Source: a virus | IMG/VR virus record: IMGVR_UViG_3300029286_003689 | Coordinates: 1 to 64,000 of that record | Length of the DNA: 64,000 bases | Strand: one strand, 5' to 3' | Shown here: positions 33,092-40,337 of the stretch, one piece after another | Layout: every line of letters begins with the position of its first letter | Position numbering within the stretch: the first letter of the stretch is position 1 | Notes under the pieces: generated by a model | The model's database searches: none | What the model saw: only the letters and a program-made list of their open reading frames with translations | Told to the model about the DNA's origin: nothing | Program-made: the position numbers and the translations under genes

Positions 33092-34648
33092 TCATTTCGT
33101 CTCTACGAGTAATTCTCCGTCAGTAACGATAGTCACGAAGAATTGAAACTCTTTATCTGCCTCTATCTGCTGTAGGAATTCTGCCCGGACAGTTTCATCA
33201 AGATGTTCAAGCTTATCCACGCAGATCAATTTAAGTGGATTGTCTTTTGCGAGAATACGAGCAATATCAAGACAGGTAGTTACTTGTTTGGCTGTGGATA
33301 GGTTTGACAGAGGCAAACCATTTATCGTTACAATTCCGCGTCCATCAACCCCAAGGCCCTTAACCGGTAATTCTACTGTGGCAAGCAAATCATGCGGTTT
33401 AAGCCTGGCTATCTCAACGCATTTATCGTAATGCTCAGCCTTAGCCATTTCTTCTTTTAGCCGGGCCTGTAGCGCGCCTACTTCTTTAGCTAAAGGAATA
33501 AAAGACTTCATATATTCGGCTTCTGTGCAGCGGTTATTTATCGGGGCTATATCAATAGGCTGATGTACGTCAATAAAAAACTCGGCTTCCTTTTTCTTAG
33601 TTTTAAGCCGAGCGAATTCTTCCTCTTTATTCTTAGCGATATTTTTTGTTTTTTCCAGTGTTGTAGCGGCAATAGTACCGCTTCTTTCTCTTAGAGTAAC
33701 CTTTACCAATACGTCAGCTTTTGATACGAGATCATCCCTCTGCTTTTCAAGCTTTTGTATTTGGCTATTGATATCATCAACTTCTTGGCTAATGGCACTC
33801 AGCTGTTCATCAATATCTTCCTTTATTTTCTTTAAATCAGAGGCTTCTTGCTCATAAGCCTCTTTTACCTGCAAACCATATTTATTATCTATGGCTTCTA
33901 CTTCTGTTTCGTATGCCTCTAATACCTTACGATTTTCTACAATGTCCCTGTTTGTTTCTTGAGCGGCGTTGAGCTCTGCAAATAGTTCTCCGAGGTTTAC
34001 CTTCTCCCAAACGCCTATCTCGTAGTTATCCGGCAACCTTTTTGCTATGGCCAAGCATTCATCATCTGTAGCCTTTACCTTAGAGTTTGCTTCACGCCTT
34101 GCTTCATAAAACCACTCTTCCAAGGCTTTTAACACTTGCAGACCATGCTTCTCGTAATTTACCTTTGGGGCTTCTCCAAACCATTTTAGAGCTTCATTCG
34201 ATGTTACAGTGATAGGCAGAAGGCTAAGCAAAATATCCGTCTGCTCAGTATCCTTTTTTTGCATGAAGTCGACCGGATTAAAAGCGAATACATCTTTACC
34301 CCGTTTTCCGTTAGTCCCAAATAAATCCTTAAGGAAGGTCTCAGGGGCCTTTACCGGCACCCCACCCTGCGTTACTTTAACCGAACCTTCATCTAAGCCA
34401 GCTTCATCCTCTTTAACAGTCCGGCGTATATTTATCCCGTTGTCGGTTTCCAGTTCAATGTATGCCTTGTCTGCGCCCGTACGCACAAAGCGCGCGCGGC
34501 GCTTAGTGTTATAAAGGGCCTTTTCTATAGTCTCAAGAATTGAAGTTTTACCTCGCTCATTGCCGCCAGATATCACATTTACTTTACCGGGATTGATAGC
34601 AAGTTCTTCAATCCCCAAACAATCCTTAATTACCAGTCTCTTAATCAT
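33092..34648 (-). CDS. SMC/RecF-like ATPase of a recombination cluster
   Basis: 518 aa from the ATG preceded by GGAGGAG. KRLVIKDCLGIEELAI then Walker A GGNERGKTS (about 27-35); a central coiled coil (about 215-390); C-terminal signature-like LPLSNLSTAKQVTTCLDIAR and Walker B LKLICVDKLEHLD. The D-loop region has Asp-Lys in place of the usual Asp-Glu, so hydrolysis may be altered. The usual partner nuclease gene is not adjacent. Probably acts in DNA-end processing for recombination or replication. Confidence 0.75.
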   Translation of the reverse strand: MIKRLVIKDCLGIEELAINPGKVNVISGGNERGKTSILETIEKALYNTKRRARFVRTGADKAYIELETDNGINIRRTVKEDEAGLDEGSVKVTQGGVPVKAPETFLKDLFGTNGKRGKDVFAFNPVDFMQKKDTEQTDILLSLLPITVTSNEALKWFGEAPKVNYEKHGLQVLKALEEWFYEARREANSKVKATDDECLAIAKRLPDNYEIGVWEKVNLGELFAELNAAQETNRDIVENRKVLEAYETEVEAIDNKYGLQVKEAYEQEASDLKKIKEDIDEQLSAISQEVDDINSQIQKLEKQRDDLVSKADVLVKVTLRERSGTIAATTLEKTKNIAKNKEEEFARLKTKKKEAEFFIDVHQPIDIAPINNRCTEAEYMKSFIPLAKEVGALQARLKEEMAKAEHYDKCVEIARLKPHDLLATVELPVKGLGVDGRGIVTINGLPLSNLSTAKQVTTCLDIARILAKDNPLKLICVDKLEHLDETVRAEFLQQIEADKEFQFFVTIVTDGELLVETK

Positions 34649-34665
34649 TGTCTCCTCCAATCCCG

Positions 34666-34779
34666 TTAATGAAATATAGCCCTTAAAACTAAAAGAATCC
34701 CTGCTATCGCTATGCTCCCCAGCACAACCACCGCATTAAATGGGGATTCTTCTATCCTCTGCCTATAGTAATCGTTCAT
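34666..34779 (-). CDS. 37-aa single-pass membrane protein
   Basis: Reads MNDYYRQRIEESPFNAVVV followed by a hydrophobic helix ending LVLRAIFH. The start is supported by GAGAGGA 6 nt upstream; the longer open frame to 34854 lacks one. One transmembrane segment (about 14-34). Unknown function. Confidence 0.45.
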   Translation of the reverse strand: MNDYYRQRIEESPFNAVVVLGSIAIAGILLVLRAIFH

Positions 34780-34780
34780 A

Positions 34781-34861
34781 CTAATCCTCTCTGATGTCTC
34801 TTTCGTGTCCGGGGTCATCCGGATCATACTGCTCTTCTTCATCAAAAATTTCATTAGGCAT
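34781..34861 (-). CDS. 26-aa highly acidic small protein
   Basis: Reads MPNEIFDEEEQYDPDDPGHE then RDIRED; half the residues are Asp or Glu. It fits exactly between neighbours: it starts 1 nt after the previous stop and ends 1 nt before the next ATG. Possibly a DNA-mimic-like antagonist, but this is inference from charge only. Confidence 0.4.
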   Translation of the reverse strand: MPNEIFDEEEQYDPDDPGHERDIRED

Positions 34862-34862
34862 C

Positions 34863-35045
34863 TTATTTTGGCTGCAAAAACAACTGCTTAAACTCGTCCC
34901 GGAAAAACAAAAGTTTTCTTTGCTTAGCTCTCGTTTTCTGTGGTTTTAGCCCAGGAAGTATATCTGTCCAGTTGTTCCGAACGTATCCAAGGCTAAGGTG
35001 TAATTCTGCTGCTATTTCTTCAACTCCTATAAATTCGCTTTGCAT
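34863..35045 (-). CDS. Small HTH DNA-binding protein (excisionase-like)
   Basis: 60 aa from MQSEFIGVEEIAAELHLSLG; a longer frame to 35087 overlaps the previous gene. The EIAAELHLSLGYVRNNW segment is a helix-turn-helix of the MerR/excisionase type and the tail is basic. It may be the excision factor for the integrase at 37755-38747 or a transcription regulator. No enzymatic domain. Confidence 0.5.
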   Translation of the reverse strand: MQSEFIGVEEIAAELHLSLGYVRNNWTDILPGLKPQKTRAKQRKLLFFRDEFKQLFLQPK

Positions 35046-35046
35046 G

Positions 35047-35319
35047 TCAAGACTTCTCTTTCTTATAGCGACGACACTTGGCAACATAACAAACTTTTTC
35101 GCGAGCTAATTTCCTATCTCTTTTCATCCTTTCATGCGCTATAACCGCCATCATTTTGCCATTCAAGTCGTTTAATGTTTTGTTCTTCGACTGTCTTATC
35201 CAATCAAGAACGATTCCAAAGACAAAACATTCTAAACTTACTAAATCTGCGTTACACACTTCCCTGTTATTTCTTTGGATATAATTTTTAACTGCATCCT
35301 TATTAATAAAATTAGCCAC
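35047..35319 (-). CDS. Small basic hypothetical protein
   Basis: 90 aa, mainly helical, with a lysine/arginine-rich C-terminus (ERMKRDRKLAREKV then CRRYKKEKS). The N-terminal part (INKDAVKNYIQRNNREVCNA) has a histone-fold-like amphipathic pattern, which I cannot confirm. Early operon; probably binds DNA. Confidence 0.5.
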   Translation of the reverse strand: MANFINKDAVKNYIQRNNREVCNADLVSLECFVFGIVLDWIRQSKNKTLNDLNGKMMAVIAHERMKRDRKLAREKVCYVAKCRRYKKEKS

Positions 35320-35341
35320 TTATCCCCTCCTGCAATCTTTG

Positions 35342-35536
35342 TTAAGTTTCGTCAACCTTTCTTACTTGACGCTTATAGAATCCTGGTTTAAACTTGGTAA
35401 CATAAAGCCCCTGTTCTATGAGATACTGGATTTCTTGGGTTAATGTACGCATATTGGCTTCGGCCTCATGTTCTATGCTTTTACGTAAGGCTGCTGGTAA
35501 TCTTAAATAAATGATTTCAGTACGTTTATCAGACAT
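35342..35536 (-). CDS. Arc/ribbon-helix-helix DNA-binding protein
   Basis: 64 aa. TEIIYLRLPAALRKSIEHEA then MRTLTQEIQYLIEQGL is the ribbon-helix-helix fold of Arc-type repressors. A terminator-like hairpin and T7 tract abut its ATG, and there is no Shine-Dalgarno site. Translation may depend on readthrough or a leaderless message. Probably an early regulator. Confidence 0.65.
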   Translation of the reverse strand: MSDKRTEIIYLRLPAALRKSIEHEAEANMRTLTQEIQYLIEQGLYVTKFKPGFYKRQVRKVDET

Positions 35537-35560
35537 AAAAAAACTGCTACTTTAAGCAGT
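35537..35560 (-). terminator. Hairpin terminator abutting the RHH gene start
   Basis: On the minus strand ACTGCT, loop TAAAGT, AGCAGT, then seven T, with the next base being the A of the ATG of gene 35342-35536. The stem lies inside the 3' end of gene 35552-35827. It would limit transcription of the whole early operon, so it may be an attenuator. Confidence 0.6.
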
Positions 35561-35827
35561 AGCTAATTGTTCTTTGACAAAAGGGCCTAAATTTGCCCCA
35601 CAATCAATTTTCTCAGTTTTGGCTACCCTTGTATTATTTGCTAAAACGCGTGTCACTATGGGACTCTGGTGCGTTTCGCTATGCTTGAAGGGTATACCCC
35701 TATTTGAATATGGCAGAAGCCTCTGGTTACTTTGAAAACAAAGGCATGAAACAACGGTAATTTGTTTCCATTGCTTACATTTTTCTGTACATTGCGCACA
35801 AAGTTTATTTACTCCAGATAGAGGCAT
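35552..35827 (-). CDS. Cysteine-rich small hypothetical protein
   Basis: 91 aa. The N-terminal KLCAQCTEKCKQW and SCLCFQS supply five cysteines, perhaps a zinc site. The rest has low similarity to anything I know. It is translated directly after the regulator at 35828-36064 (its ATG adjoins that stop). First operon of the lytic direction, so a regulator of early events is possible. Confidence 0.45.
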   Translation of the reverse strand: MPLSGVNKLCAQCTEKCKQWKQITVVSCLCFQSNQRLLPYSNRGIPFKHSETHQSPIVTRVLANNTRVAKTEKIDCGANLGPFVKEQLATA

Positions 35828-36064
35828 TTAATTAACCTCACCATTTAGGTGTTGTTTCTGATCAAAAAAATATTGAATAGGCTTATTAAAAAAATTAGCT
35901 AATGTAGCAATTTCATTAGCGTCTGGGGTGGTTACGCCAGTTTCCCAATTTATAAGCGTCGGACGTGATATGCGCAAACCTATTTTATCTAATTTAAACA
36001 TCAGATCAGTTTGGGTGAGTTCTTTCTCTTCCCGGCATTTTCTTAATTTCTCGGCGATAAACAT
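35828..36064 (-). CDS. XRE-family HTH regulator (Cro-like)
   Basis: 78 aa from the ATG preceded by AAGGAGG at 11 nt; a GTG start 12 nt upstream is too close to the ribosome site. AEKLRKCREEKELTQTDLMF, then ISRPTLINWETGVTTPDANE is a canonical XRE helix-turn-helix. First gene of the long leftward early operon and transcribed divergently from the larger regulator at 36190-36744, so Cro-like. Confidence 0.75.
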   Translation of the reverse strand: MFIAEKLRKCREEKELTQTDLMFKLDKIGLRISRPTLINWETGVTTPDANEIATLANFFNKPIQYFFDQKQHLNGEVN

Positions 36065-36100
36065 TTTACTAAGCACCTCCTTTTTCTTTAACTGTTTTAA

Positions 36101-36129
36101 GTATACTACACCAGTTAGGTTTTGTCAAG
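36101..36129 (-). promoter_or_regulatory. Leftward early promoter (pL/pR-like) of prophage A
   Basis: TTGACA (36124-36129), 17-bp spacer, TATACT (36101-36106) on the minus strand: near consensus. The spacer carries CCTAACTGGTG, a likely operator. It fires toward the Cro-like gene and the whole early operon. It is about 60 bp from the start of the divergent regulator, so repression by either HTH protein is expected. Confidence 0.75.
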
Positions 36130-36189
36130 TATTTTTTTACAATATTTTTTATCTTGCAACATTACAAAAAGAGGAGTAAAATTACGAGT

Positions 36190-36744
36190 ATGAACATGAA
36201 AACTACATTGAAATTTAAAGACTTGTTAGCTAAATATCGCGACCGCGAAAACTTGTCAAAAACTGATATTGCTCAAAAGATAGATGTAACGGTTAGCTAT
36301 ATCATCGATATTGAAGCTGGCAGGAAGAAACCGCCAACATTGGAGAAATGCCAAAAACTGATAGAAGTTTTAAAATTAACTGCTGAAGAAGCGGGGGGAT
36401 TCATTAAATCCGCACTTTATGAAAGGGCCTCTAAAGAAATACTGGAATTTCTAAAATTGCAATCTGAACTTAAAGATTTGTTTGTGGATAAAGCTATACG
36501 AGGGGTTTCTTCTGTTAAGGAAGATCGCAATACTCTGTTCGTGCAAGTTCCTAAAGAATTTGCTTATATTATCAAAAAACATCCAGAGATATTTGCCGCC
36601 ATCCAAGACCCAATCGCCATTAATGCGTTGCTTATTACCTTTAAAAATACGCAAGATATTAAGAATACTATTAAGGCCCTTTTGGAGACTATACCGAGTC
36701 TTACTCCGGAAAAGAGGCGGGCGTTATTAGCATTATGTAGATGA
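36190..36744 (+). CDS. XRE-family HTH regulator (CI-like repressor candidate)
   Basis: 184 aa from the second in-frame ATG (AGAGGAG upstream); a frame extending to 36154 exists. LLAKYRDRENLSKTDIAQKI then TVSYIIDIEAGRKKPPTLEK is the XRE domain (about 10-65). The C-terminal 110 residues are helical, without the LexA-type Ser-Lys protease, so inactivation by RecA-stimulated self-cleavage is not expected. Divergent from the early operon. Confidence 0.7.
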   Translation: MNMKTTLKFKDLLAKYRDRENLSKTDIAQKIDVTVSYIIDIEAGRKKPPTLEKCQKLIEVLKLTAEEAGGFIKSALYERASKEILEFLKLQSELKDLFVDKAIRGVSSVKEDRNTLFVQVPKEFAYIIKKHPEIFAAIQDPIAINALLITFKNTQDIKNTIKALLETIPSLTPEKRRALLALCR

Positions 36745-36757
36745 AGAGGGATAAGTT

Positions 36758-37048
36758 TTGAAGATTGGCGGATGGGAAGTTAATAAGTTAGAGGTAATAG
36801 TAGGCGCTTCTTTGCTACTGTTAATCTTATTAGGATTTTTACTTACGATTGGGACTATCTTTGGCATCCCGAACAAGCTGTCAAATGCCTTGATGGCTGG
36901 AGGCTTAATAGTAGGTATCCCCTATTTTCTGTGTATAGTGGTTGGTACGCTTTTTCTGCTTCCCGTATTTCTATTCTATATACTTAAAACCTTGTACATT
37001 ATTTTTACTAACCCACGCCCAATTAAAAAAACAAAATGGAAAGAGTAA
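36758..37048 (+). CDS. Two-helix membrane protein of the immunity region
   Basis: 96 aa, starting at TTG after GAGGGAT. Two hydrophobic segments (about 14-35 and 45-83), basic end (KKTKWKE). It is transcribed with the repressor, so expressed in the lysogen; superinfection exclusion is a plausible role. Overlaps the lipoprotein gene by 13 bp. Confidence 0.55.
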   Translation: MKIGGWEVNKLEVIVGASLLLLILLGFLLTIGTIFGIPNKLSNALMAGGLIVGIPYFLCIVVGTLFLLPVFLFYILKTLYIIFTNPRPIKKTKWKE

Positions 37049-37548
37049 TTTCATTCTTATTGATATTGCTTATCTCTGGCTGCGCAACGCTATCTTCCTT
37101 ACCACAGAAGACATCCGAAGTTGACTTTAATTCCCTCAATACTGGTCGTACTGCAATGTGGACTTATGAAGACAGTACCTTCTTTGACAATATGGACAAG
37201 GAGATGATCTTTCTTGCAGCTAAGCATGGTTTATCTGTAAATGATTTTATTATCCGTAGGGCTTCTTTTGAGGAGGGGGTTTTATTTGGATATCACGATT
37301 CTACTGCCCACGATTGGAATGTAGTAGCTGGAGTCTATATTAAACAGTTCGAAAAAAAGACTGCGGTTAAAGTGATAGCAAAAACCTCAAAAGATTTCTC
37401 TCTGGTTGGAAATATTGGAGACACTACCTCTGCCGGTTGGCCGCAACTTATTATTAGCGCGATGCAAGATTATATCGTAAAGGAATCATTAACTTCTAAT
37501 AGACCTACAAAACATTTAAGAGTAGATGAATCCAAAAGACAGGATTAG
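37036..37548 (+). CDS. Prophage lipoprotein (lysogenic-conversion candidate)
   Basis: 170 aa. Signal sequence with lipobox LLISGC (Cys about 16), then a soluble domain with no family I recognise. Co-transcribed with repressor and integrase, so likely made in the lysogen and placed on the cell envelope. Superinfection exclusion, by blocking a receptor, is a fair hypothesis. Distinct from the prophage B lipoprotein (45311-45640). Confidence 0.6.
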   Translation: MERVISFLLILLISGCATLSSLPQKTSEVDFNSLNTGRTAMWTYEDSTFFDNMDKEMIFLAAKHGLSVNDFIIRRASFEEGVLFGYHDSTAHDWNVVAGVYIKQFEKKTAVKVIAKTSKDFSLVGNIGDTTSAGWPQLIISAMQDYIVKESLTSNRPTKHLRVDESKRQD

Positions 37549-37554
37549 GATATT

Positions 37555-37755
37555 ATGGAGCTAAAAGATAGGATAAAAATACTCAGAAAAGAAAAACACT
37601 TAACCATGTTGCAACTTGGCAAGGGAGCTAAAGTAGCTGAGTGTACTGTCTCTTATTGGGAAAAGGGCCGTCAGGAACCTAATACTATGCAAAGAAGACG
37701 GCTATGTCGCTTCCTCGGAATTACTCAATCTGAATTATTTAAAGGGGTAACCTGA
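37555..37755 (+). CDS. Small XRE HTH regulator beside the integrase
   Basis: 66 aa. MELKDRIKILRKEKHLTMLQ, then AKVAECTVSYWEKGRQEPNT is an XRE helix-turn-helix. It shares one base with the integrase start, so it is coupled to it and may set integrase levels or act as a directionality factor. Confidence 0.7.
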   Translation: MELKDRIKILRKEKHLTMLQLGKGAKVAECTVSYWEKGRQEPNTMQRRRLCRFLGITQSELFKGVT

Positions 37756-38747
37756 TGTCATCTCTCTACCGCAGAAAAGAGATCTACTGGCTCTCCTTCC
37801 GGTACCATGGAAAAGCCTACTGTATAAGTCTTGGTACTCGGGATCGCTCCACTGCCATCTATCTAAAGGCCAAAAAAGACCAAGAAATGGCTGAAGGTAA
37901 ATATATCATTCGCCAGGATGTTTCTTGTGAGGAAGTACTGAAAGACTACATGGAAACTTCGCAGCATCGTAAAACAAAAAAAACTAACGATAACGATGAG
38001 TCCAGGATAGAAAAATTTCTAAAGCAGAGCGGGATAACTAAGGTTAATCAGATAACAGAGAAAAGGCTGCAGGAATACCTTAACCATCGCATCAATAAAG
38101 ATGGGCTTGCGCTTTCATCAGCTAACCGGCTTATAGCTACCTTTAAGGCATGGCTTAATTTCGCTGTCAGGCGCAAGATTATCTTTGAGAATCCTATACG
38201 ATATTTTAAAGGATATAACCCGGGCCAACGGCATTTTAAATTATTGACGCTTGATGAGATTAAAACAATAATAGATTCAGCAGAAAAAAATCCACGAGTG
38301 GAACTTGCTATTTGGTCTGGACTATATGCTGGGATGAGAATAGAAGAAGCCTATGGGTTAGAGTGGCCAGACATAGATTTTGAGAATGACGATATAACAA
38401 TCAAACGAGGCGGGGAAGTTATAACTAAATCCAAAAAAGAGCGCATTGTCCCTATGACAGAAAAATTCAGGGAAAAGCTTCTATCGGCCAGAAAAAATTC
38501 AGGTCGATGCTTTGATTCTGTCAATCACAAACGCATAGTCGCAAACTTCATAAAATCGACTAAGATAAAGGGTATTAATTTTAAAAGCTTTCGGCATGCT
38601 TATGCTTCTTATTTATTAATGAGTGGAGTTGATCTCTATACTGTATCTCAGCTTTTAGGACATTCCAGCGTGAGGGTAACCGAACAGCACTACGCACACC
38701 TGATAAAGGATCATAAAAAAGCCTCAGTAAAGAAGCTTCCTTATTAA
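37755..38747 (+). CDS. int: Tyrosine recombinase / prophage A integrase
   Basis: 330 aa. N-terminal arm-binding part, SAM-like core-binding domain (TEKRLQEYLNHRINKDG), and catalytic residues: Arg in YAGMRIEEAYGLEW (about 196), Lys in the beta-hairpin (TKSKKERIVPM), RH in INFKSFRHAYASYLLMSG, LGHSS, and Tyr in TEQHYAHL (about 313). All are present, so it should be active. The attachment site is expected immediately downstream, where a truncated tRNA-like sequence lies. Confidence 0.9.
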   Translation: MSSLYRRKEIYWLSFRYHGKAYCISLGTRDRSTAIYLKAKKDQEMAEGKYIIRQDVSCEEVLKDYMETSQHRKTKKTNDNDESRIEKFLKQSGITKVNQITEKRLQEYLNHRINKDGLALSSANRLIATFKAWLNFAVRRKIIFENPIRYFKGYNPGQRHFKLLTLDEIKTIIDSAEKNPRVELAIWSGLYAGMRIEEAYGLEWPDIDFENDDITIKRGGEVITKSKKERIVPMTEKFREKLLSARKNSGRCFDSVNHKRIVANFIKSTKIKGINFKSFRHAYASYLLMSGVDLYTVSQLLGHSSVRVTEQHYAHLIKDHKKASVKKLPY

Positions 38748-38772
38748 GATTCACTACAAAAATCACTACATC

Positions 38773-38804
38773 AAAAAAAATAAACCCTTGTAAATCAAGG
38801 GTTT
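38773..38804 (-). terminator. Intrinsic terminator between integrase and tRNA-like fragment
   Basis: A perfect 9-bp stem, AAACCCTTG (38782-38790) with CAAGGGTTT (38796-38804), 5-nt loop. On the minus strand it is followed by ATTTTTTTT. It would end leftward transcription from the tRNA-like sequence. It has no T-run for the integrase direction. Confidence 0.75.
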
Positions 38805-38820
38805 AAGGTAAAACTTGCCA

Positions 38821-38845
38821 GTCCTACCACTGAGCTACCTCGGCA
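38821..38845 (-). other. Truncated tRNA 5' sequence, candidate attachment junction
   Basis: On the minus strand GCCGAGGTAGCTCAGTGGTA is the 5' acceptor strand and D-arm of a bacterial tRNA. The following bases (GGACTGGCAAG...) do not continue a tRNA: no anticodon arm, no T-arm. It is 75 bp behind the integrase. Integrases often use tRNA genes, so this is the best candidate for attL/attR. Which side is host DNA is not certain. Confidence 0.5.
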
Positions 38846-39075
38846 AAATTTTATGTGTTTAATTTTCAGTAACTTACAGCAATAACTTACTTTATCGTCG
38901 CAATCCTGGCTTAGACATCTTTAGAGTTATTTATCCTTATTAAGATGTCTCTTGACAGATAACATTAACAGAACATTAACAGTAAATCCATCCCTAAAAT
39001 TTCCCTTAGAACAACGGATAGTATTATCTATCCTCACCTTAAAATCTTTGTTTGTAGGGCTTCCTACGCAGAGAA

Positions 39076-39103
39076 ATTATAGCACAGACTTAGAAAGGCG
39101 CAA
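39076..39103 (-). promoter_or_regulatory. Leftward promoter upstream of the tRNA-like fragment
   Basis: TTGCGC (39098-39103), 16-bp spacer, TATAAT (39076-39081) with an extended TG (TGCTATAAT). No ORF follows; the first recognisable item downstream is the tRNA 5' sequence at 38844. It therefore looks like the original promoter of the host tRNA gene. Confidence 0.6.
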
Positions 39104-39305
39104 GATATTTTTCGTTGAGATGTGATATCTTCTTAACCCACACTCATTTAAAAATATCCTCCAGCGGATGATCCTCTTTGTTTCCTCGATAAGCTTCCTG
39201 TGCCGCCAGTTCCACCACCAAGTAGTCAGACTAATCATCTTTGCCACCTCCTAACTAATAGACGCAAGGGATGGCAAAATCTAACAGAAATATTTTTTAG
39301 GAGAG

Positions 39306-39348
39306 AGCCGGTAGATACTGCGTGGTTCGGCGGCCACATCTACCGGCT
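39306..39348 (-). terminator. Long hairpin ending the late operon of prophage B
   Basis: Perfect 11-bp arms AGCCGGTAGAT (39306-39316) and ATCTACCGGCT (39338-39348) with an inner GTGG/CCAC stem. It lies about 40 bp behind the last gene of the lysis cassette. The T-tract is weak on both strands, so it may be a Rho-assisted or processing site. Confidence 0.5.
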
Positions 39349-39386
39349 TCTTAGAAGAAGCAGGGAGGAACTGCTCCTTTGGAATT

Positions 39387-39863
39387 TTATATTAACACTA
39401 ATGGTAAGGTAATTTGTATCCACGCTCCGCGGCCACCTTCATTAACTACATCGGCTCTAAACTTCCACACTGGCCGGTTCATCTTAGTAGCCCAGAAACC
39501 TATCAATAAAGGCAGTAAGGCCACTCTAAGGCCAAAACCAAGCCAGTGATGGCTTACGTAGGCGTATGGCGCCAAGGCAAGTGCTATACCAAGGCCATGC
39601 AGGTAGAAGTTAATAAACCTCTCCGGCGCGCCTTTCTTATTCCAGTAGGTTGTTAAGGCGCCAAACATAAGACCGAAGGATAAAAGGTAAGCCCACCAGT
39701 AAGATAATTTAAAGCCTGCCAAGAACCACAGGGCTATAAAAGCTACCGTGGGGCATCCCATATCCCGCCACTTGGTATTCCAGCTGTCAGAGCCTCCCAT
39801 CCGGTAAAGGATAAAAGAGGCTATGGCCGCGGCCAGGGTTAAGAAAATCTTTAAGGCAATCAT
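39387..39863 (-). CDS. Polytopic phage membrane protein
   Basis: 158 aa with about five hydrophobic segments (about 3-21, 40-57, 60-75, 88-105, 110-125) and a soluble end. Last gene of the late operon of prophage B, next to a one-helix protein that overlaps its start by one base. Position in a lysis-type cassette suggests a holin-like or envelope role, but no family is certain. Confidence 0.5.
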   Translation of the reverse strand: MIALKIFLTLAAAIASFILYRMGGSDSWNTKWRDMGCPTVAFIALWFLAGFKLSYWWAYLLSFGLMFGALTTYWNKKGAPERFINFYLHGLGIALALAPYAYVSHHWLGFGLRVALLPLLIGFWATKMNRPVWKFRADVVNEGGRGAWIQITLPLVLI

Positions 39864-40210
39864 TAAAACTCTAACCTTCCGCCTGCGCGGCCACCTACGC
39901 CGGTCCGGCCATCGCTTTCAGCAAATCCATATCCTTCTACAAAAGGAATAGGCAGCCACCACGGCCGCTTTTTAACCTCTTGTTTCTGCTGTTGGCTGGG
40001 TGAATAGTCAATATGGCTAAAGCTGAAAGGGTAGACTATAAATTTCTGCGATTGGCTCTGATTCGGCATAAAGAAGGCCCGCCAAATGGTGAAACCGACC
40101 AAGACGATCAAGGCCAGCCATACCACAAACTGCACGTTCTTGGCGTTAGTTACCGGGCTAATAAACCCTGAGAAGAATTTTTTAATATCAAATTTCTCGG
40201 TCTCGGCCAT
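39863..40210 (-). CDS. One-helix membrane protein with outer-membrane-like C-terminus
   Basis: 115 aa. One transmembrane helix (about 28-48), a glutamine/lysine-rich linker, then WWLPIPFVEGYGFAESDGRT and a C-terminal GGRLEF, ending in Phe like beta-barrel proteins. It may link the inner membrane and outer envelope during lysis (spanin-like topology), though it lacks a lipobox. Overlaps the next gene by 1 bp. Confidence 0.45.
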   Translation of the reverse strand: MAETEKFDIKKFFSGFISPVTNAKNVQFVVWLALIVLVGFTIWRAFFMPNQSQSQKFIVYPFSFSHIDYSPSQQQKQEVKKRPWWLPIPFVEGYGFAESDGRTGVGGRAGGRLEF

Positions 40211-40222
40211 GGTACCTGCCTT

Positions 40223-40321
40223 TCATTTTTTGGGTTGGATAGTCACAAACCCGTATTTGACTAAAAACCACATGCTTGCCATTCCGACGAGCCATGCCAC
40301 TAAAATTATTGCTATAATCAT
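40223..40321 (-). CDS. 32-aa membrane peptide
   Basis: Reads MIIAIILVAWLVGMASMWFL then VKYGFVTIQPKK: a single hydrophobic helix with a basic end. The start has a strong AAAGGAGG 6 nt upstream. It lies between the CAP gene and the one-helix protein. Likely a small holin, pinholin or lysis regulator. Too short for common ORF filters. Confidence 0.55.
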   Translation of the reverse strand: MIIAIILVAWLVGMASMWFLVKYGFVTIQPKK

Positions 40322-40337
40322 CTTATTCCTCCTTTGT

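Larger units (their letters stand above)
38851..39386. other. Junction between prophages, no convincing gene
   Basis: About 540 bp without a supported gene. It holds a 9-bp inverted repeat AGACATCTT/AAGATGTCT (38913-38921, 38942-38950), a tandem 11-mer AACATTAACAG (38961-38971, 38972-38982), a leftward promoter (39076-39103) and a long hairpin (39306-39348). The repeats could be arm-type integrase or excisionase sites. A 70-codon open frame at 39200-39412 has no ribosome site and is probably spurious. Confidence 0.6.

Noticed and set aside
32966-33095. 42-codon ORF overlapping the ATPase stop by ATGA and running into the tRNA
   Set aside because: Its last third is the tRNA sequence; the peptide has no recognisable character beyond a short hydrophobic start. 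Cannot be supported as a gene.
38782-38804. AAACCCTTG/CAAGGGTTT as the attachment core
   Set aside because: It is a perfect hairpin with a T8 tract and reads as an ordinary terminator; no second copy is seen in the window.
38941-38985. TTGACA followed by AACATTAACAG repeats as a promoter
   Set aside because: At 16-18 bp spacing no acceptable -10 is present; the tandem 11-mers are better read as protein-binding sites.
39200-39412. 70-codon plus-strand ORF in the junction
   Set aside because: No ribosome site, crosses the long hairpin, proline/arginine-rich translation without a domain.
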